Shown here: positions 18,603-26,887 of the stretch, piece after piece | How the letters are laid out: each line of letters starts with the position of its first letter | Position numbering within the stretch: position 1 is the stretch's first letter | NCBI GenBank assembly: GCA_900769985.1 | Contig: CAAGIS010000084.1 | Span: forward strand, 12,795 to 76,794 | Reading direction: 5' to 3' | Source: Spirochaetia bacterium | Lineage (GTDB): Bacteria; Spirochaetota; Spirochaetia; Treponematales; Treponemataceae | DNA length: 64,000 nucleotides | Made by a program: the position numbers and the translations under genes | Notes under the pieces: model-generated | What the model saw: the letters and a program-made list of their open reading frames with translations, nothing else | Told to the model about the DNA's origin: nothing | Databases searched by the model: none

Positions 18603-20306
18603 ATGAACGAATGGTTCAAAAAGCTCGTTTCTAATATAAAAGAAAAATGGGCAAAATGGTCCATATTACAAAAAAGCATTGGTATTGGCGTTGCAGTTGC
18701 GGTTGTCGTTGCAATTATTTTGGGTTTCAGATTTTCTGCCAGACCGACTACAGTAAGGCTTTTTAATTCTCCTGTAACAGGAGATGCTCAGGCGCAGATT
18801 CTTACAAGGCTTGATAAAGAAAATGTAGAAGCTGATGTTGACAGTGCCGGCTATATAAGGGTTGCAGACGAAAAAGTTGCACGCAGAATGAGGGATATTC
18901 TTATTACAGAAGGTCTTGTTCCTGTAAATGTTGACCCGTTTGCAGGCTTTTACGAGCGTAGCTGGTCTACTACAGATGCCGAGCAGAATGTTAAAAAACA
19001 GCGTGCAATTACTGAACAGGTAAGGCTTCATCTTGAAGAATTTGACGATATTGCTTCCGCAGATGTAAACCTTGTACTTCCTGAAGACAAGTTGTTTAAA
19101 TCAGACCAGAATCCTGTAACGGCAAGCGTAATTCTTACATTCACTCCTAACAGTGATATGGCAACAAACAGGCGTAAAATTCAAAGCGTAGAAAAAATCC
19201 TTATGAATGCCGTTGAAGGGTTAAAAAAAGAGAACATTACTATTGCAGATAAAAGCGGTACTACGCTGAATGACGATCAGGGAATGGCAGAGTTTGACAG
19301 ACTTTCGCTGATTGAGCGAGAACAGAAAATGATTCAGAAACTTGAAGTATACTATCGTGCACAGGTTCTTGAATCACTGCAATACATAAAGACAAAAAAC
19401 CGTGTTCCGTCAATAAACGTAAAAATCGATATGAATATGGCGGAAAAGAAAATAGAGTCTACAAGATATTCTCCTTTTGTAAAAAAAGAAGATAACCCTG
19501 ATACTCCTTACGATGATTCTGACATTCAGGATTCTGTAGTAGTTTCATCGCAGACTGTTACGCGTGAATGGCAGGGAACAGGTTTTAATCCGCAGGGACC
19601 TACAGGAACAGAAGGACAGAACCCGCCTGTTTATTCTGACATGTCAAATGTAATCGGACGTCAGACAGAAACAGGTGTTACTCAAAACTTTCTTGTAAAT
19701 ACCGATAATATATCAGAGACAGTTCACCCGACTATAGACAGGGTTACTGTTTCTGTAAATGTGGATGGAACCTGGTCAAAAAAATATGATAAAAATCATA
19801 ATCCGATTTTTGATGACGAAGGTCGCATTGTCCGTGAATATACTCCTGTTCCAAAAGAAGAACTTGAGGACATTGCTGATTTGGTTGAAGGCGCAATCGG
19901 CTATGACAGGGCAAAAAAATATCTTGTTGTAGTAAAAAACGTTCAGATTGACCGTCAGGATGAGTTTGATGCCGAAGACGAAGCATACCGAAAGGCAAGG
20001 CAGACTCGTATGACTATCATCTGCATTTTAATCGGTATTGCAGTTGTATTGCTTGTATTCATATTATATAGATTTATCAGTCGTGAAATTGAACGCCGCA
20101 GGAGAATTAAGGCAGAAGAAGAACGCCGCCGTCAGGAAATGGCGCGCATTATGGCACTTCAGAATGCACAGGAAGAAGGCATGGAAGTTACGATGTCTGT
20201 CGAAGAGCGGCGTAGGGCAGAACTCCAGGAAAATGCAATTTCTATGGCAAAAGAGCATCCGGAAGACGTTGCTATGCTTATACGTACTTGGTTGATGGAG
20301 GAATAA
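18603..20306 (+). CDS. fliF: Flagellar MS-ring protein FliF
   Basis: FliF forms the inner-membrane MS ring on which the rotor and export apparatus assemble. The 567-residue protein has an N-terminal membrane helix (about 26-46, SIGIGVAVAVVVAIILGF), ring-building domains with EQNVKKQRAITEQVRLHLEEFDDIASADVNLVLPE, and VKIDMNMAEKK. A second membrane helix (about 460-482, MTIICILIGIAVVLLVFILYRF) is followed by a cytoplasmic tail that binds FliG (HPEDVAMLIRTWL). ATG 18603 is chosen because GGGAGGGG lies 3-10 bases upstream. Confidence 0.95.
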   Translation: MNEWFKKLVSNIKEKWAKWSILQKSIGIGVAVAVVVAIILGFRFSARPTTVRLFNSPVTGDAQAQILTRLDKENVEADVDSAGYIRVADEKVARRMRDILITEGLVPVNVDPFAGFYERSWSTTDAEQNVKKQRAITEQVRLHLEEFDDIASADVNLVLPEDKLFKSDQNPVTASVILTFTPNSDMATNRRKIQSVEKILMNAVEGLKKENITIADKSGTTLNDDQGMAEFDRLSLIEREQKMIQKLEVYYRAQVLESLQYIKTKNRVPSINVKIDMNMAEKKIESTRYSPFVKKEDNPDTPYDDSDIQDSVVVSSQTVTREWQGTGFNPQGPTGTEGQNPPVYSDMSNVIGRQTETGVTQNFLVNTDNISETVHPTIDRVTVSVNVDGTWSKKYDKNHNPIFDDEGRIVREYTPVPKEELEDIADLVEGAIGYDRAKKYLVVVKNVQIDRQDEFDAEDEAYRKARQTRMTIICILIGIAVVLLVFILYRFISREIERRRRIKAEEERRRQEMARIMALQNAQEEGMEVTMSVEERRRAELQENAISMAKEHPEDVAMLIRTWLMEE

Positions 20307-20309
20307 AAA

Positions 20310-21413
20310 ATGGCAGAAGATTCAGCTAAACCAAAAACTAATCCAAAACCAGTTCCGAAACCTGGAACTTTAAAACCGGCTTCATCATCTTCTTCTAAAA
20401 AAGGAAAAGATTTTAAAAGCCTGACAGGCCGACAAAAAGCTGCTATCTTTCTCGTTTCTGTCGGAAGTGATGTTTCTTCTGAAATAATGAAGCATTTGCG
20501 CGAAGACGAAGTAGAAACGCTGACTTTTGAAATTGCCCGTCTTGAAACAATTGATGCAGAAATAAAAGATCAGGTTCTTGAAGAATTTCAGGATTTGATG
20601 AATGCGCAGAATTTTATTACGACCGGTGGTATCGACTATGCGCGTGAACTCCTTGAAAAATCTCTCGGAAGTCAGAAAGCTATTGATATTATTAACCGCC
20701 TTACTTCAAGCCTTCAAGTGCGTCCGTTTGACTTTATCCGTCGTACAGACCCTGCTCACCTTTTAAACTTTATACAGCAGGAATATCCGCAGACAATCGC
20801 TTTGATTCTTGCTTATCTTGAACCTGGAAAAGCTGCCGTAATTTTACAGAACCTGCCGGAAGAAATGCAGCCAGAAGTTTCAAAACGACTTGCTACGATG
20901 GACCGTACTTCTCCTGACGTATTGCGTGAAGTAGAACGCGTTCTTGAAAAGAAACTTTCTACTCTGTCTTCTGAAGATTATACTGCTGCCGGTGGTGTTG
21001 AATCTATCGTAGAAATTTTGAACCTTGTTGACCGCTCTTCTGAAAAAGCAATTATTGAATCTCTCGAAGAAGACGATCCTGACCTTGCAGAAGAAATCAA
21101 GAAACGTATGTTTGTATTCGAAGATATCGTTATGCTTGATGACCGCTCTATTCAGAAAGTTCTCCGTGAAGTTGATACGCAGGAACTTGCAAAAGCGCTC
21201 AAATCTGTTGATACGGAAGTTCAGGACAAGATATTCCACAATATGTCAAAGCGTGCCGCAAGCATGTTAAAAGAAGATATGGAATTTATGGGACCTGTAC
21301 GTCTAAAAGATGTCGAAGAAGCTCAGCAAAAAATCGTATCCACAATCAGACGCCTTGAAGAAAAAGGTGATATCGTTATTGCCCGCTCTGGTGAAGATGA
21401 ACTTGTTACATGA
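20310..21413 (+). CDS. fliG: Flagellar motor switch protein FliG
   Basis: FliG couples the rotor to the stator and sets rotation direction. The 367-residue protein has a Pro/Lys/Ser-rich N-terminus (1-35) and then the three FliG domains: LTGRQKAAIFLVSVGSDVSSEIMKHL, the EHPQ-type motif (FIQQEYPQTIALILAYLEP) and the charged C-terminal motor domain with LDDRSIQKVLREVDTQELAKALKSVD. GGAGG and the fliF stop precede the start by 3 bp. Spirochaetes often carry a second fliG elsewhere; this one sits in the rotor operon. Confidence 0.95.
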   Translation: MAEDSAKPKTNPKPVPKPGTLKPASSSSSKKGKDFKSLTGRQKAAIFLVSVGSDVSSEIMKHLREDEVETLTFEIARLETIDAEIKDQVLEEFQDLMNAQNFITTGGIDYARELLEKSLGSQKAIDIINRLTSSLQVRPFDFIRRTDPAHLLNFIQQEYPQTIALILAYLEPGKAAVILQNLPEEMQPEVSKRLATMDRTSPDVLREVERVLEKKLSTLSSEDYTAAGGVESIVEILNLVDRSSEKAIIESLEEDDPDLAEEIKKRMFVFEDIVMLDDRSIQKVLREVDTQELAKALKSVDTEVQDKIFHNMSKRAASMLKEDMEFMGPVRLKDVEEAQQKIVSTIRRLEEKGDIVIARSGEDELVT

Positions 21414-21441
21414 TGTGTTGTTTTATAAGTAGGAAATAAAA

Positions 21442-22371
21442 ATGGCAAAGACTGTATTCCGTCAGAATGAAATAAAAAATAAAGAAGAAAAATTCGAATT
21501 GAGACTTCTTCATGACTATTCACCTGTTGTAGAAGAAGTTGCAGAGGAAATTCCTGAATATACAGGACCTACTGCAGATGATTTGCGCCGTGAAGCTGAA
21601 GAATATAAAAAGAATTTTGAAATCGAAAAACAAGCCATGCTTTCAAAAGCGCAGGAAGAAGCAGATCAGATTGTAAAAAAAGCCGAGGATGCAGCTTTTG
21701 CAGAAGTAAAACGACAGACAGATCAGGCACAGATTATAAAAACTCAGGCAGAATCAGAAGCTGCCAGAATCAAAAAAGAAGCAGAAGCGCAGGCAAGCAA
21801 AATAATTTTTGATGCACAGGCAGAAAAAGAAAATGTCATTTCTGACTCAAAAAAAGAAGGTTACGATACAGGCTATGAAGCCGGTTATGCAGACGGAAAA
21901 AAAGAAGCCGAACGTCTTGTAGAGCGTATGCACAGTGTTCTTGACGGAGTTATGAAACGTCGTGAAGAAATTTTAAGCGAAACTGAATATCAGATTGTTG
22001 AGCTTGTCGTTTTGATGGCGCGAAAAGTCGTAAAAATCATTTCGGAAAATCAAAAGACTGTCATTATGAACAATGTCCTGCAGGCATTAAAGAAAGTAAA
22101 GGGCAGAGGTGATGTTACGATTCGCGTAAATCTTGCAGATGCAAAACTTACTACAGAACATATTCAGGATTTTATTGACCGTGTAGAAGCCGTAAAAGGT
22201 ATTACTGTCGTAGAAGATACTACAATCGAAAAAGGTGGCTGTATAGTCGAAACTGATTTTGGTGCGATTGATGCAAGAATTTCAAGTCAGCTTACGGAAC
22301 TTGAACAGAAAATCATGGAAATTTCTCCTGTAAAAACTGTAGCAAAATCTGATATTCCTTCGACAAATTAA
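21442..22371 (+). CDS. fliH: Flagellar assembly protein FliH
   Basis: FliH binds and regulates the export ATPase FliI. The 309-residue protein has a long Ala/Glu/Lys coiled-coil N-terminal half (about 45-150) with the Gly-x-x-x-Gly-like stretch [22 protein letters not shown]. The C-terminal FliH/V-ATPase-E-like domain has [23 protein letters not shown] and [26 protein letters not shown]. Together with its place between fliG and fliI this makes the call firm. Confidence 0.92.
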   Translation: MAKTVFRQNEIKNKEEKFELRLLHDYSPVVEEVAEEIPEYTGPTADDLRREAEEYKKNFEIEKQAMLSKAQEEADQIVKKAEDAAFAEVKRQTDQAQIIKTQAESEAARIKKEAEAQASKIIFDAQAEKENVISDSKKEGYDTGYEAGYADGKKEAERLVERMHSVLDGVMKRREEILSETEYQIVELVVLMARKVVKIISENQKTVIMNNVLQALKKVKGRGDVTIRVNLADAKLTTEHIQDFIDRVEAVKGITVVEDTTIEKGGCIVETDFGAIDARISSQLTELEQKIMEISPVKTVAKSDIPSTN

Positions 22372-22409
22372 AATCGAAATTTCTTGCTTGAGATTTTAAG
22401 GTAGGAAAA

Positions 22410-23849
22410 ATGAAATCTTCTTATAACGTTGAATTGAATTTAACTAAGTATCTTGATACTGTAAAAAATACTCAGACGATTCATTATGTCGGCAGGGTTT
22501 CTTATGTAAACGGACTTGATATTCAGAGTAATGGTCCGAGATGCGTAATAGGCGAAATCTGTACAATACGTGTTCCGAGTTTGAAGACCTCTGTCCTTGC
22601 AGAAGTCGTAGGTCTTGACGAAACTTCTGTAAAACTTTCTGCATTCGGCAATACGCGCGGAATCGAAGTTGGTTGTGAAGTCGTAGCTTCTGGCAAAACG
22701 CTTCAGGTTCCTGTCGGAAAATCCCTGCTTGGTCGTGTCATTGATGCAACTGGCGCTCCGTGTGATAATAAGGGTGCTATAGTCCCTGAAACTTATTATC
22801 CTGCAGAATGTGATCCGCCTGACCCTATGACGCGAAAACCGATTGACAGGCGCATTACGACAGGAGTCCGTGCAATTGATACTCTTCTTACAGTCGGAAA
22901 AGGACAGCGTCTTGGTATTTTTGCGGGTTCTGGTGTCGGAAAATCTACTTTGCTTAGTATGATTGCAAGAAATACTGATGCAGATATAAATGTAATTGCC
23001 CTGATTGGAGAGCGCGGACGGGAAGTCCTTGATTTTATTAACCGCGACTTAGGCGAAGAAGGGTTAAAGCGAAGTGTCATAATTGTTGCGACAAGCGACC
23101 AGCCGAGTATATGCAGGCTCAGAGCTTCTTACGTTGCTACGGCAGTTGCCGAGTATTTTCGTGATCAGGGTAATGACGTTATGTTTATGTTTGATAACGT
23201 TACTCGTTTTGCGCATGCACAGCGCGAAATCGGACTTGCAAAAGGTGAGCCGCCTGCACAGAAAGGCTATCCGCCCAGTGTTTTTGATATGATACCGAAA
23301 CTTCTTGAACGTGCCGGAACTAATGACAAGGGAACGATAACAGCCTTTTATAATGTTCTCGTTGACTCCGATGATATGAATGAGCCTATTACAGATAAAG
23401 TTCGCGGAACGCTTGACGGTCATATTGTTCTTAACAGAAAACTTGCGCAAAGTTATCATTATCCTGCAATCGATGTTTTGCAGAGTATAAGCCGTTTGAG
23501 CCGCAGGGTTACGGGAACAAAAACAAAAGAGGCATGCGGCGTTATCCGTGAATTGATGTCAGTCTATGAGTCAAATGAACTTATGATAACGACAGGCGCT
23601 TATGAAAAAGGAAATTCGCCTCTGATTGATAAAGCGATTGCTATGCACGACGATATCGAAAAGTTTTTGAAGCAGGAAGAATTTGATAAGTGTACTATGA
23701 ATGATTCGCTTAAAAAACTTTCCGAACTTTCTGGAATCGAAATCCCGGAAGAAGAATTTGATGAAAATGCAGGCAGTCAGAATAAGTCTACTGTTCAGAT
23801 TGTAAAAGAACTTTCTTCTGAAACGATACAGTCAGATGAAACTTCTTGA
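22410..23849 (+). CDS. fliI: Flagellum-specific ATP synthase FliI
   Basis: FliI is the ATPase of the flagellar type III export apparatus, related to the F1 beta subunit. The 479-residue protein has DRRITTGVRAIDTLLTVGKGQRLGIFAGSGVGKSTLL (Walker A), VIALIGERGREVLDFI, DVMFMFDNVTRFAHAQREIGLAKGEPPAQKGYPPSVF (Walker B) and the LDGHIVLNRKLAQSYHYPAIDVLQSISRL segment. The C-terminal 25 residues are Ser/Thr-rich and not conserved. TAGGAAA precedes ATG 22410. Confidence 0.96.
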   Translation: MKSSYNVELNLTKYLDTVKNTQTIHYVGRVSYVNGLDIQSNGPRCVIGEICTIRVPSLKTSVLAEVVGLDETSVKLSAFGNTRGIEVGCEVVASGKTLQVPVGKSLLGRVIDATGAPCDNKGAIVPETYYPAECDPPDPMTRKPIDRRITTGVRAIDTLLTVGKGQRLGIFAGSGVGKSTLLSMIARNTDADINVIALIGERGREVLDFINRDLGEEGLKRSVIIVATSDQPSICRLRASYVATAVAEYFRDQGNDVMFMFDNVTRFAHAQREIGLAKGEPPAQKGYPPSVFDMIPKLLERAGTNDKGTITAFYNVLVDSDDMNEPITDKVRGTLDGHIVLNRKLAQSYHYPAIDVLQSISRLSRRVTGTKTKEACGVIRELMSVYESNELMITTGAYEKGNSPLIDKAIAMHDDIEKFLKQEEFDKCTMNDSLKKLSELSGIEIPEEEFDENAGSQNKSTVQIVKELSSETIQSDETS

Positions 23850-23898
23850 TGAATAATTTTGATAAATAAAATACGGATTTTTATGCCGGGTTTTTGAT

Positions 23899-24333
23899 AT
23901 GAAAAAGTTTTCGTTTGAACTTGAACAGATATTAAAATTACGCCAGTTTCAGCAGGAGCAGGCTCAGATAGAACTTGGAAAAGCAGTTTCTGAAGAAGCA
24001 AGAATTCAAGATGGTCTGAATACGCTTGCCCTGCAGCATTCTCAGGTAAAAAAAGAAATATCTGGTTCCAAAGATTTTTTTTCAATTTCGCAGGGGCAGA
24101 AATATTTTTCGTTTCTGAAATTACAGGAAGAACGTCTGCTTGAAGATTTGGCAAGTGCAAAAATAGTAACGGAATCAAAAAGACAGCTTTTTAAAGAGGC
24201 CCTGCAGAAGACAGAAAGCCTTAAAAAATTAAAAGAACAAAAACTAAAAGAGCATCGCCAGCTTGAAGAAAAAGAAGACGATGACAACGTCGACGATATT
24301 GTAACTTCAAGTTACGGAACTGAAAAAGAATGA
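23899..24333 (+). CDS. fliJ: Flagellar export chaperone FliJ
   Basis: This 144-residue, almost wholly coiled-coil protein starts MKKFSFELEQILKLRQFQQEQAQIELGKA, the usual FliJ N-terminus. FliJ is the central stalk-like subunit of the FliI ring and escorts export chaperones. It is the last gene of the eight-gene flagellar run, 49 bp after fliI. The sequence itself is low in information, so context carries much of the call. Confidence 0.85.
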   Translation: MKKFSFELEQILKLRQFQQEQAQIELGKAVSEEARIQDGLNTLALQHSQVKKEISGSKDFFSISQGQKYFSFLKLQEERLLEDLASAKIVTESKRQLFKEALQKTESLKKLKEQKLKEHRQLEEKEDDDNVDDIVTSSYGTEKE

Positions 24334-24357
24334 TTTTTTTATTCAGTTTCAGTTCCG
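24315..24357. terminator. Hairpin at the convergent fliJ / kinase junction
   Basis: CGGAACTGAAA (24315-24325) pairs perfectly with TTTCAGTTCCG (24347-24357). A second small inverted repeat, TTCCATT/AATGGAA (24370-24390), overlaps the end of the minus-strand gene. Neither has a T tract after the right arm; the T run lies in the loop. They probably mark the transcript ends of two convergent operons. Confidence 0.5.
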
Positions 24358-24378
24358 AATGTTAATAATTTCCATTTA

Positions 24379-26037
24379 TTAATAATGGAATGCTGAGTGT
24401 CCTATAAATTCCCTTAAAATTGACCTGTCCGGCACTTCTGTCGGATCAATAGTCGGAAATACATCAAGAAAGTGCAGTAATCTGCATGCTTCTGAGTATT
24501 CCGGTTCAAGAGGTGTAATCTGTTTTAAAAGCGGTTCTGCAAAAACTTTTAAAACAGAAAGTTCATAGTCTAGAGCAGTATTTAAAATTGCATCTGCATT
24601 GTTCTGGAAAGGGAATATATGAAGCCGTTCGCCTCTCTGTACGCTTTCCCACATTGATATTGTTTCTTTTGCAGGCTTTCCTCTGAACTGTGAATCTCGG
24701 ACAATGCGGCGTATTAACCTGTTGTCACTTGTAGAAATTCTATTGTGCTCGTTAAAATTAAGTTGTGTTAATGCAGAAAGATATATTTTAAATTTGAATT
24801 GAGGTTTTATGAGCGGCGTAAGCTTGTCGTTTAAGCCGTGTATTCCTTCGAGAATAAGAATGCCGTGTTCATCAAGGGAAAGTTTTTCGCCTGTCATTGA
24901 ACGTGTACCTGTTTTAAAATCGTATTCAGGAAGCGTAACTGTCTTTCCGTCAAACAAATCAATTAAATTCTGATTAATTAAATCAACGTCAAGTGCTTCA
25001 AGACATTCATAGTCGTAATTGCCGTTTTCGTCTTTTGGAGTTTTGTCACGTCCTACGTAATAGCAGTCAAGGCTTATTACTTTTGGTCTGTATCCTATTG
25101 CCTGTAATTCAAGTGCGAGTTTTTTTGCGCTCGTTGTCTTTCCTGAACTTGAAGGCCCTGCCATTAATACGACTTTGATTTTTCCTAGTTCGTAGATTTG
25201 TGTAGCAATATCAGTAATACACTTATGCTGGAATGTTTCTGATACGTTTATAAAATTGTCGATTTGCCGGTTGCTTACAAGTTCATTTAACGAAGCAACT
25301 GTCGTAATTCCGATGTGTTTTCCCCATTTTTTGTATTTTTCATAAGTTTTAAATAACTGAGGAATATCATGAAATTCCGGCAGTTCGTTTGGTTCTGACG
25401 AAGTAGGAAACCTCAGCAGGAATCCCTGTCCGTACTTTATTATCTGCCATACTTTAAGGTAACCTGTCGAAACTAAAAGTGGCGCATAATACATGTCAGT
25501 AAAATCGCCGAGATTGTTTATTTCAACTCTTGGCGGCGTTTTGTAATTCATCAGTTTGCGCGTGTCTGTAAGTCCCTGTTTTTCAAACAGTTCAATAGCC
25601 TGTTCATATGAAATTGCAAAAGTATTAATCGGAAGATTTTTGTTTATAAGTTCCTGCATTTTGGTTTTTAATTTTTCGATTAGAGGCGGATGAATAGCAT
25701 TTCCGTCAGAAAGTGTGTAATAATAACCATAACCGAGGCTGTGTCCGATTAACAGGCGGTATTCAGGATCGATTGAGTGCATGGCAGCTTCCATTGTAAA
25801 ACAGAGAGTCCGCCTGTAAACTTCTGCGCCGTCTTTACTTTTGGCAAAGACAGGCTCGATTTTACAATCTGTCAATATTGATTTGTTAAGTGAACAAATC
25901 TGATTGTTCACACGTACTGCATAAATCTGCTCTGGTTCCTGAGTTAAAGCGTCAATAAAATCAATAGCCCGAGTTCCAGGAGCTGTTTCAAGTGTTTTCC
26001 CGTTAGGAAGTGAAATTGTTATTCTGTTTAAACTCAT
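24379..26037 (-). CDS. TGS domain / threonyl-tRNA-synthetase-like editing fold / uridine kinase fusion
   Basis: This 552-residue protein combines an N-terminal TGS-like domain (1-60, ITISLPNGKTLETAPGT) with a ThrRS-SAD-like second domain (about 60-165). The latter contains HSIDPEYRLLIGHSLGYGYYYT. A P-loop uridine/phosphoribulokinase domain follows from about residue 285, with VVLMAGPSSSGKTTSAKKL, VISLDCYYVGRD and HGILILEGIHGLND. Such fusions are annotated as uridine kinase-like and are found in spirochaetes and clostridia; the substrate is not proven. The TGS half suggests nucleotide or tRNA-linked regulation (inference). It is transcribed with cdd, 45 bp apart. Confidence 0.82.
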   Translation of the reverse strand: MSLNRITISLPNGKTLETAPGTRAIDFIDALTQEPEQIYAVRVNNQICSLNKSILTDCKIEPVFAKSKDGAEVYRRTLCFTMEAAMHSIDPEYRLLIGHSLGYGYYYTLSDGNAIHPPLIEKLKTKMQELINKNLPINTFAISYEQAIELFEKQGLTDTRKLMNYKTPPRVEINNLGDFTDMYYAPLLVSTGYLKVWQIIKYGQGFLLRFPTSSEPNELPEFHDIPQLFKTYEKYKKWGKHIGITTVASLNELVSNRQIDNFINVSETFQHKCITDIATQIYELGKIKVVLMAGPSSSGKTTSAKKLALELQAIGYRPKVISLDCYYVGRDKTPKDENGNYDYECLEALDVDLINQNLIDLFDGKTVTLPEYDFKTGTRSMTGEKLSLDEHGILILEGIHGLNDKLTPLIKPQFKFKIYLSALTQLNFNEHNRISTSDNRLIRRIVRDSQFRGKPAKETISMWESVQRGERLHIFPFQNNADAILNTALDYELSVLKVFAEPLLKQITPLEPEYSEACRLLHFLDVFPTIDPTEVPDRSILREFIGHSAFHY

Positions 26038-26082
26038 ACATACATTATAGCATAGAATTTTGATTTGGAAAATTTTTATTTT

Positions 26083-26505
26083 TTATTTTTGCAAGTCTGA
26101 ATTTCCAAAGCCGAGCGGCAGTAGTTCTTTGAGTTTGTATTCGACGATATCTGTTTCTGATTTTGCAAGAAAAATCGAAAATGTTTCCGGATTGCAGAAT
26201 TCCATCATTACCTGACGGCAAACACCGCATGGAGGACAATAATCCTTTATAATTCCGCCAGGACCACCGATTACCATTATTGCTTTAAATTTCAATATAC
26301 CTTCGCTGACTGCTTTAAAAAAGGCAGTGCGTTCTGCGCAATTTGAAGGTCCGTATGCTGCGTTTTCGATATTGCAACCTGTAAAGATTTTTCCGGATTC
26401 AGAAAGCAATGCGGCACCGACTTTAAAATTTGAATACGGTGTATACGAAAAATTGAGCATGTTTTTTGCTTCGTTAAATAATTTAATTTTTAATTCTTCT
26501 GTCAT
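26083..26505 (-). CDS. cdd: Cytidine deaminase
   Basis: This 140-residue zinc hydrolase deaminates cytidine and deoxycytidine to uridines. Motifs: NFKVGAALLSESGKIFTGCNIENAAYGPSNCAERTAFFKA, in which the Cys of NCAERT binds zinc and the Glu is catalytic, and PPCGVCRQVMMEF, which supplies the other two Cys ligands. Length and motif spacing fit the homotetrameric type. Pairing with the downstream uridine-kinase-like gene makes a small pyrimidine-salvage unit. Confidence 0.94.
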   Translation of the reverse strand: MTEELKIKLFNEAKNMLNFSYTPYSNFKVGAALLSESGKIFTGCNIENAAYGPSNCAERTAFFKAVSEGILKFKAIMVIGGPGGIIKDYCPPCGVCRQVMMEFCNPETFSIFLAKSETDIVEYKLKELLPLGFGNSDLQK

Positions 26506-26640
26506 AATGAATTTATTATACTACGTTTAAAAGTTTTTGCATGAAAAAAAACTGTTTTTTTTCTCAGAACTTTTATCATACTTGAAAATCATTAAAAAAA
26601 TTTTCAACTGAAAAAAAATCTTTCTTACATCTTTCTTACA
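26506..26640. other. Intergenic region before the leu promoter, with 11-bp tandem repeat
   Basis: This AT-rich gap between cdd and the leu promoter has no ORF I can support. Its end holds two exact tandem copies of TCTTTCTTACA at 26619-26629 and 26630-26640, five bases before the -35 box. An 11-bp period is typical of OmpR/PhoB-family operators, so this may be a regulator site (inference). Confidence 0.45.
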
Positions 26641-26645
26641 GATTA

Positions 26646-26677
26646 TTGACAAACATTTTATTTTGCAGCACTATATT
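26646..26677 (+). promoter_or_regulatory. Promoter of the leuA attenuator
   Basis: TTGACA at 26646-26651 is a perfect -35 box. The -10 candidates are CACTAT (26669-26674, 17-bp spacer) or TATATT (26672-26677, 20-bp spacer). Either puts the transcript start at about 26680-26684, on top of the leader-peptide ATG at 26681. Confidence 0.55.
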
Positions 26678-26680
26678 GTC

Positions 26681-26749
26681 ATGACTTATTTAACACTACT
26701 ACAACTATCAGGTACTCTTTATTTGCCAAAAGTTAATGGTGCTGTGTAA
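26681..26749 (+). CDS. Leucine-rich leader peptide of the leuA attenuator
   Basis: This is a 22-codon ORF starting MTYLTLLQLSG and ending KVNGAV. Six of its 22 codons are leucine (TTA, CTA, CTA, CTA, CTT, TTG), most of them rare-type CTA or TTA/TTG codons. It ends 24 bases before an intrinsic terminator in front of leuA. This is the classical layout of ribosome-mediated attenuation: stalling at Leu codons when Leu-tRNA is short prevents the terminator. There is no Shine-Dalgarno sequence before the ATG, and the promoter suggests a leaderless transcript. It is too short for routine gene callers. Confidence 0.8.
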   Translation: MTYLTLLQLSGTLYLPKVNGAV

Positions 26750-26806
26750 GTTATATATAACACAAAAAATTACAGGACTGTTGCTTTTGCGGCAGTCCTT
26801 TTTTTT
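26726..26806 (+). promoter_or_regulatory. Attenuator: antiterminator and terminator of leuA leader
   Basis: The terminator stem is GGACTG (26775-26780) with CAGTCC (26793-26798), followed by eight T (26799-26806). Its loop contains CTTTTGCGG (26784-26792), which can pair with CCAAAAG (26726-26732) inside the leader ORF, just after the last Leu codon. Pairing of these two would open the terminator, which fits a stalled-ribosome antiterminator. An AT palindrome (GTTATATATAAC, 26750-26761) lies between them. Confidence 0.75.
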
Positions 26807-26887
26807 AAGCAAAATCTTTTATTTAAGGAATGTCAGCACAAAAGTAAATCTTGTATTTAAAACGAGCAAACCAATGGAGGAATTTTT

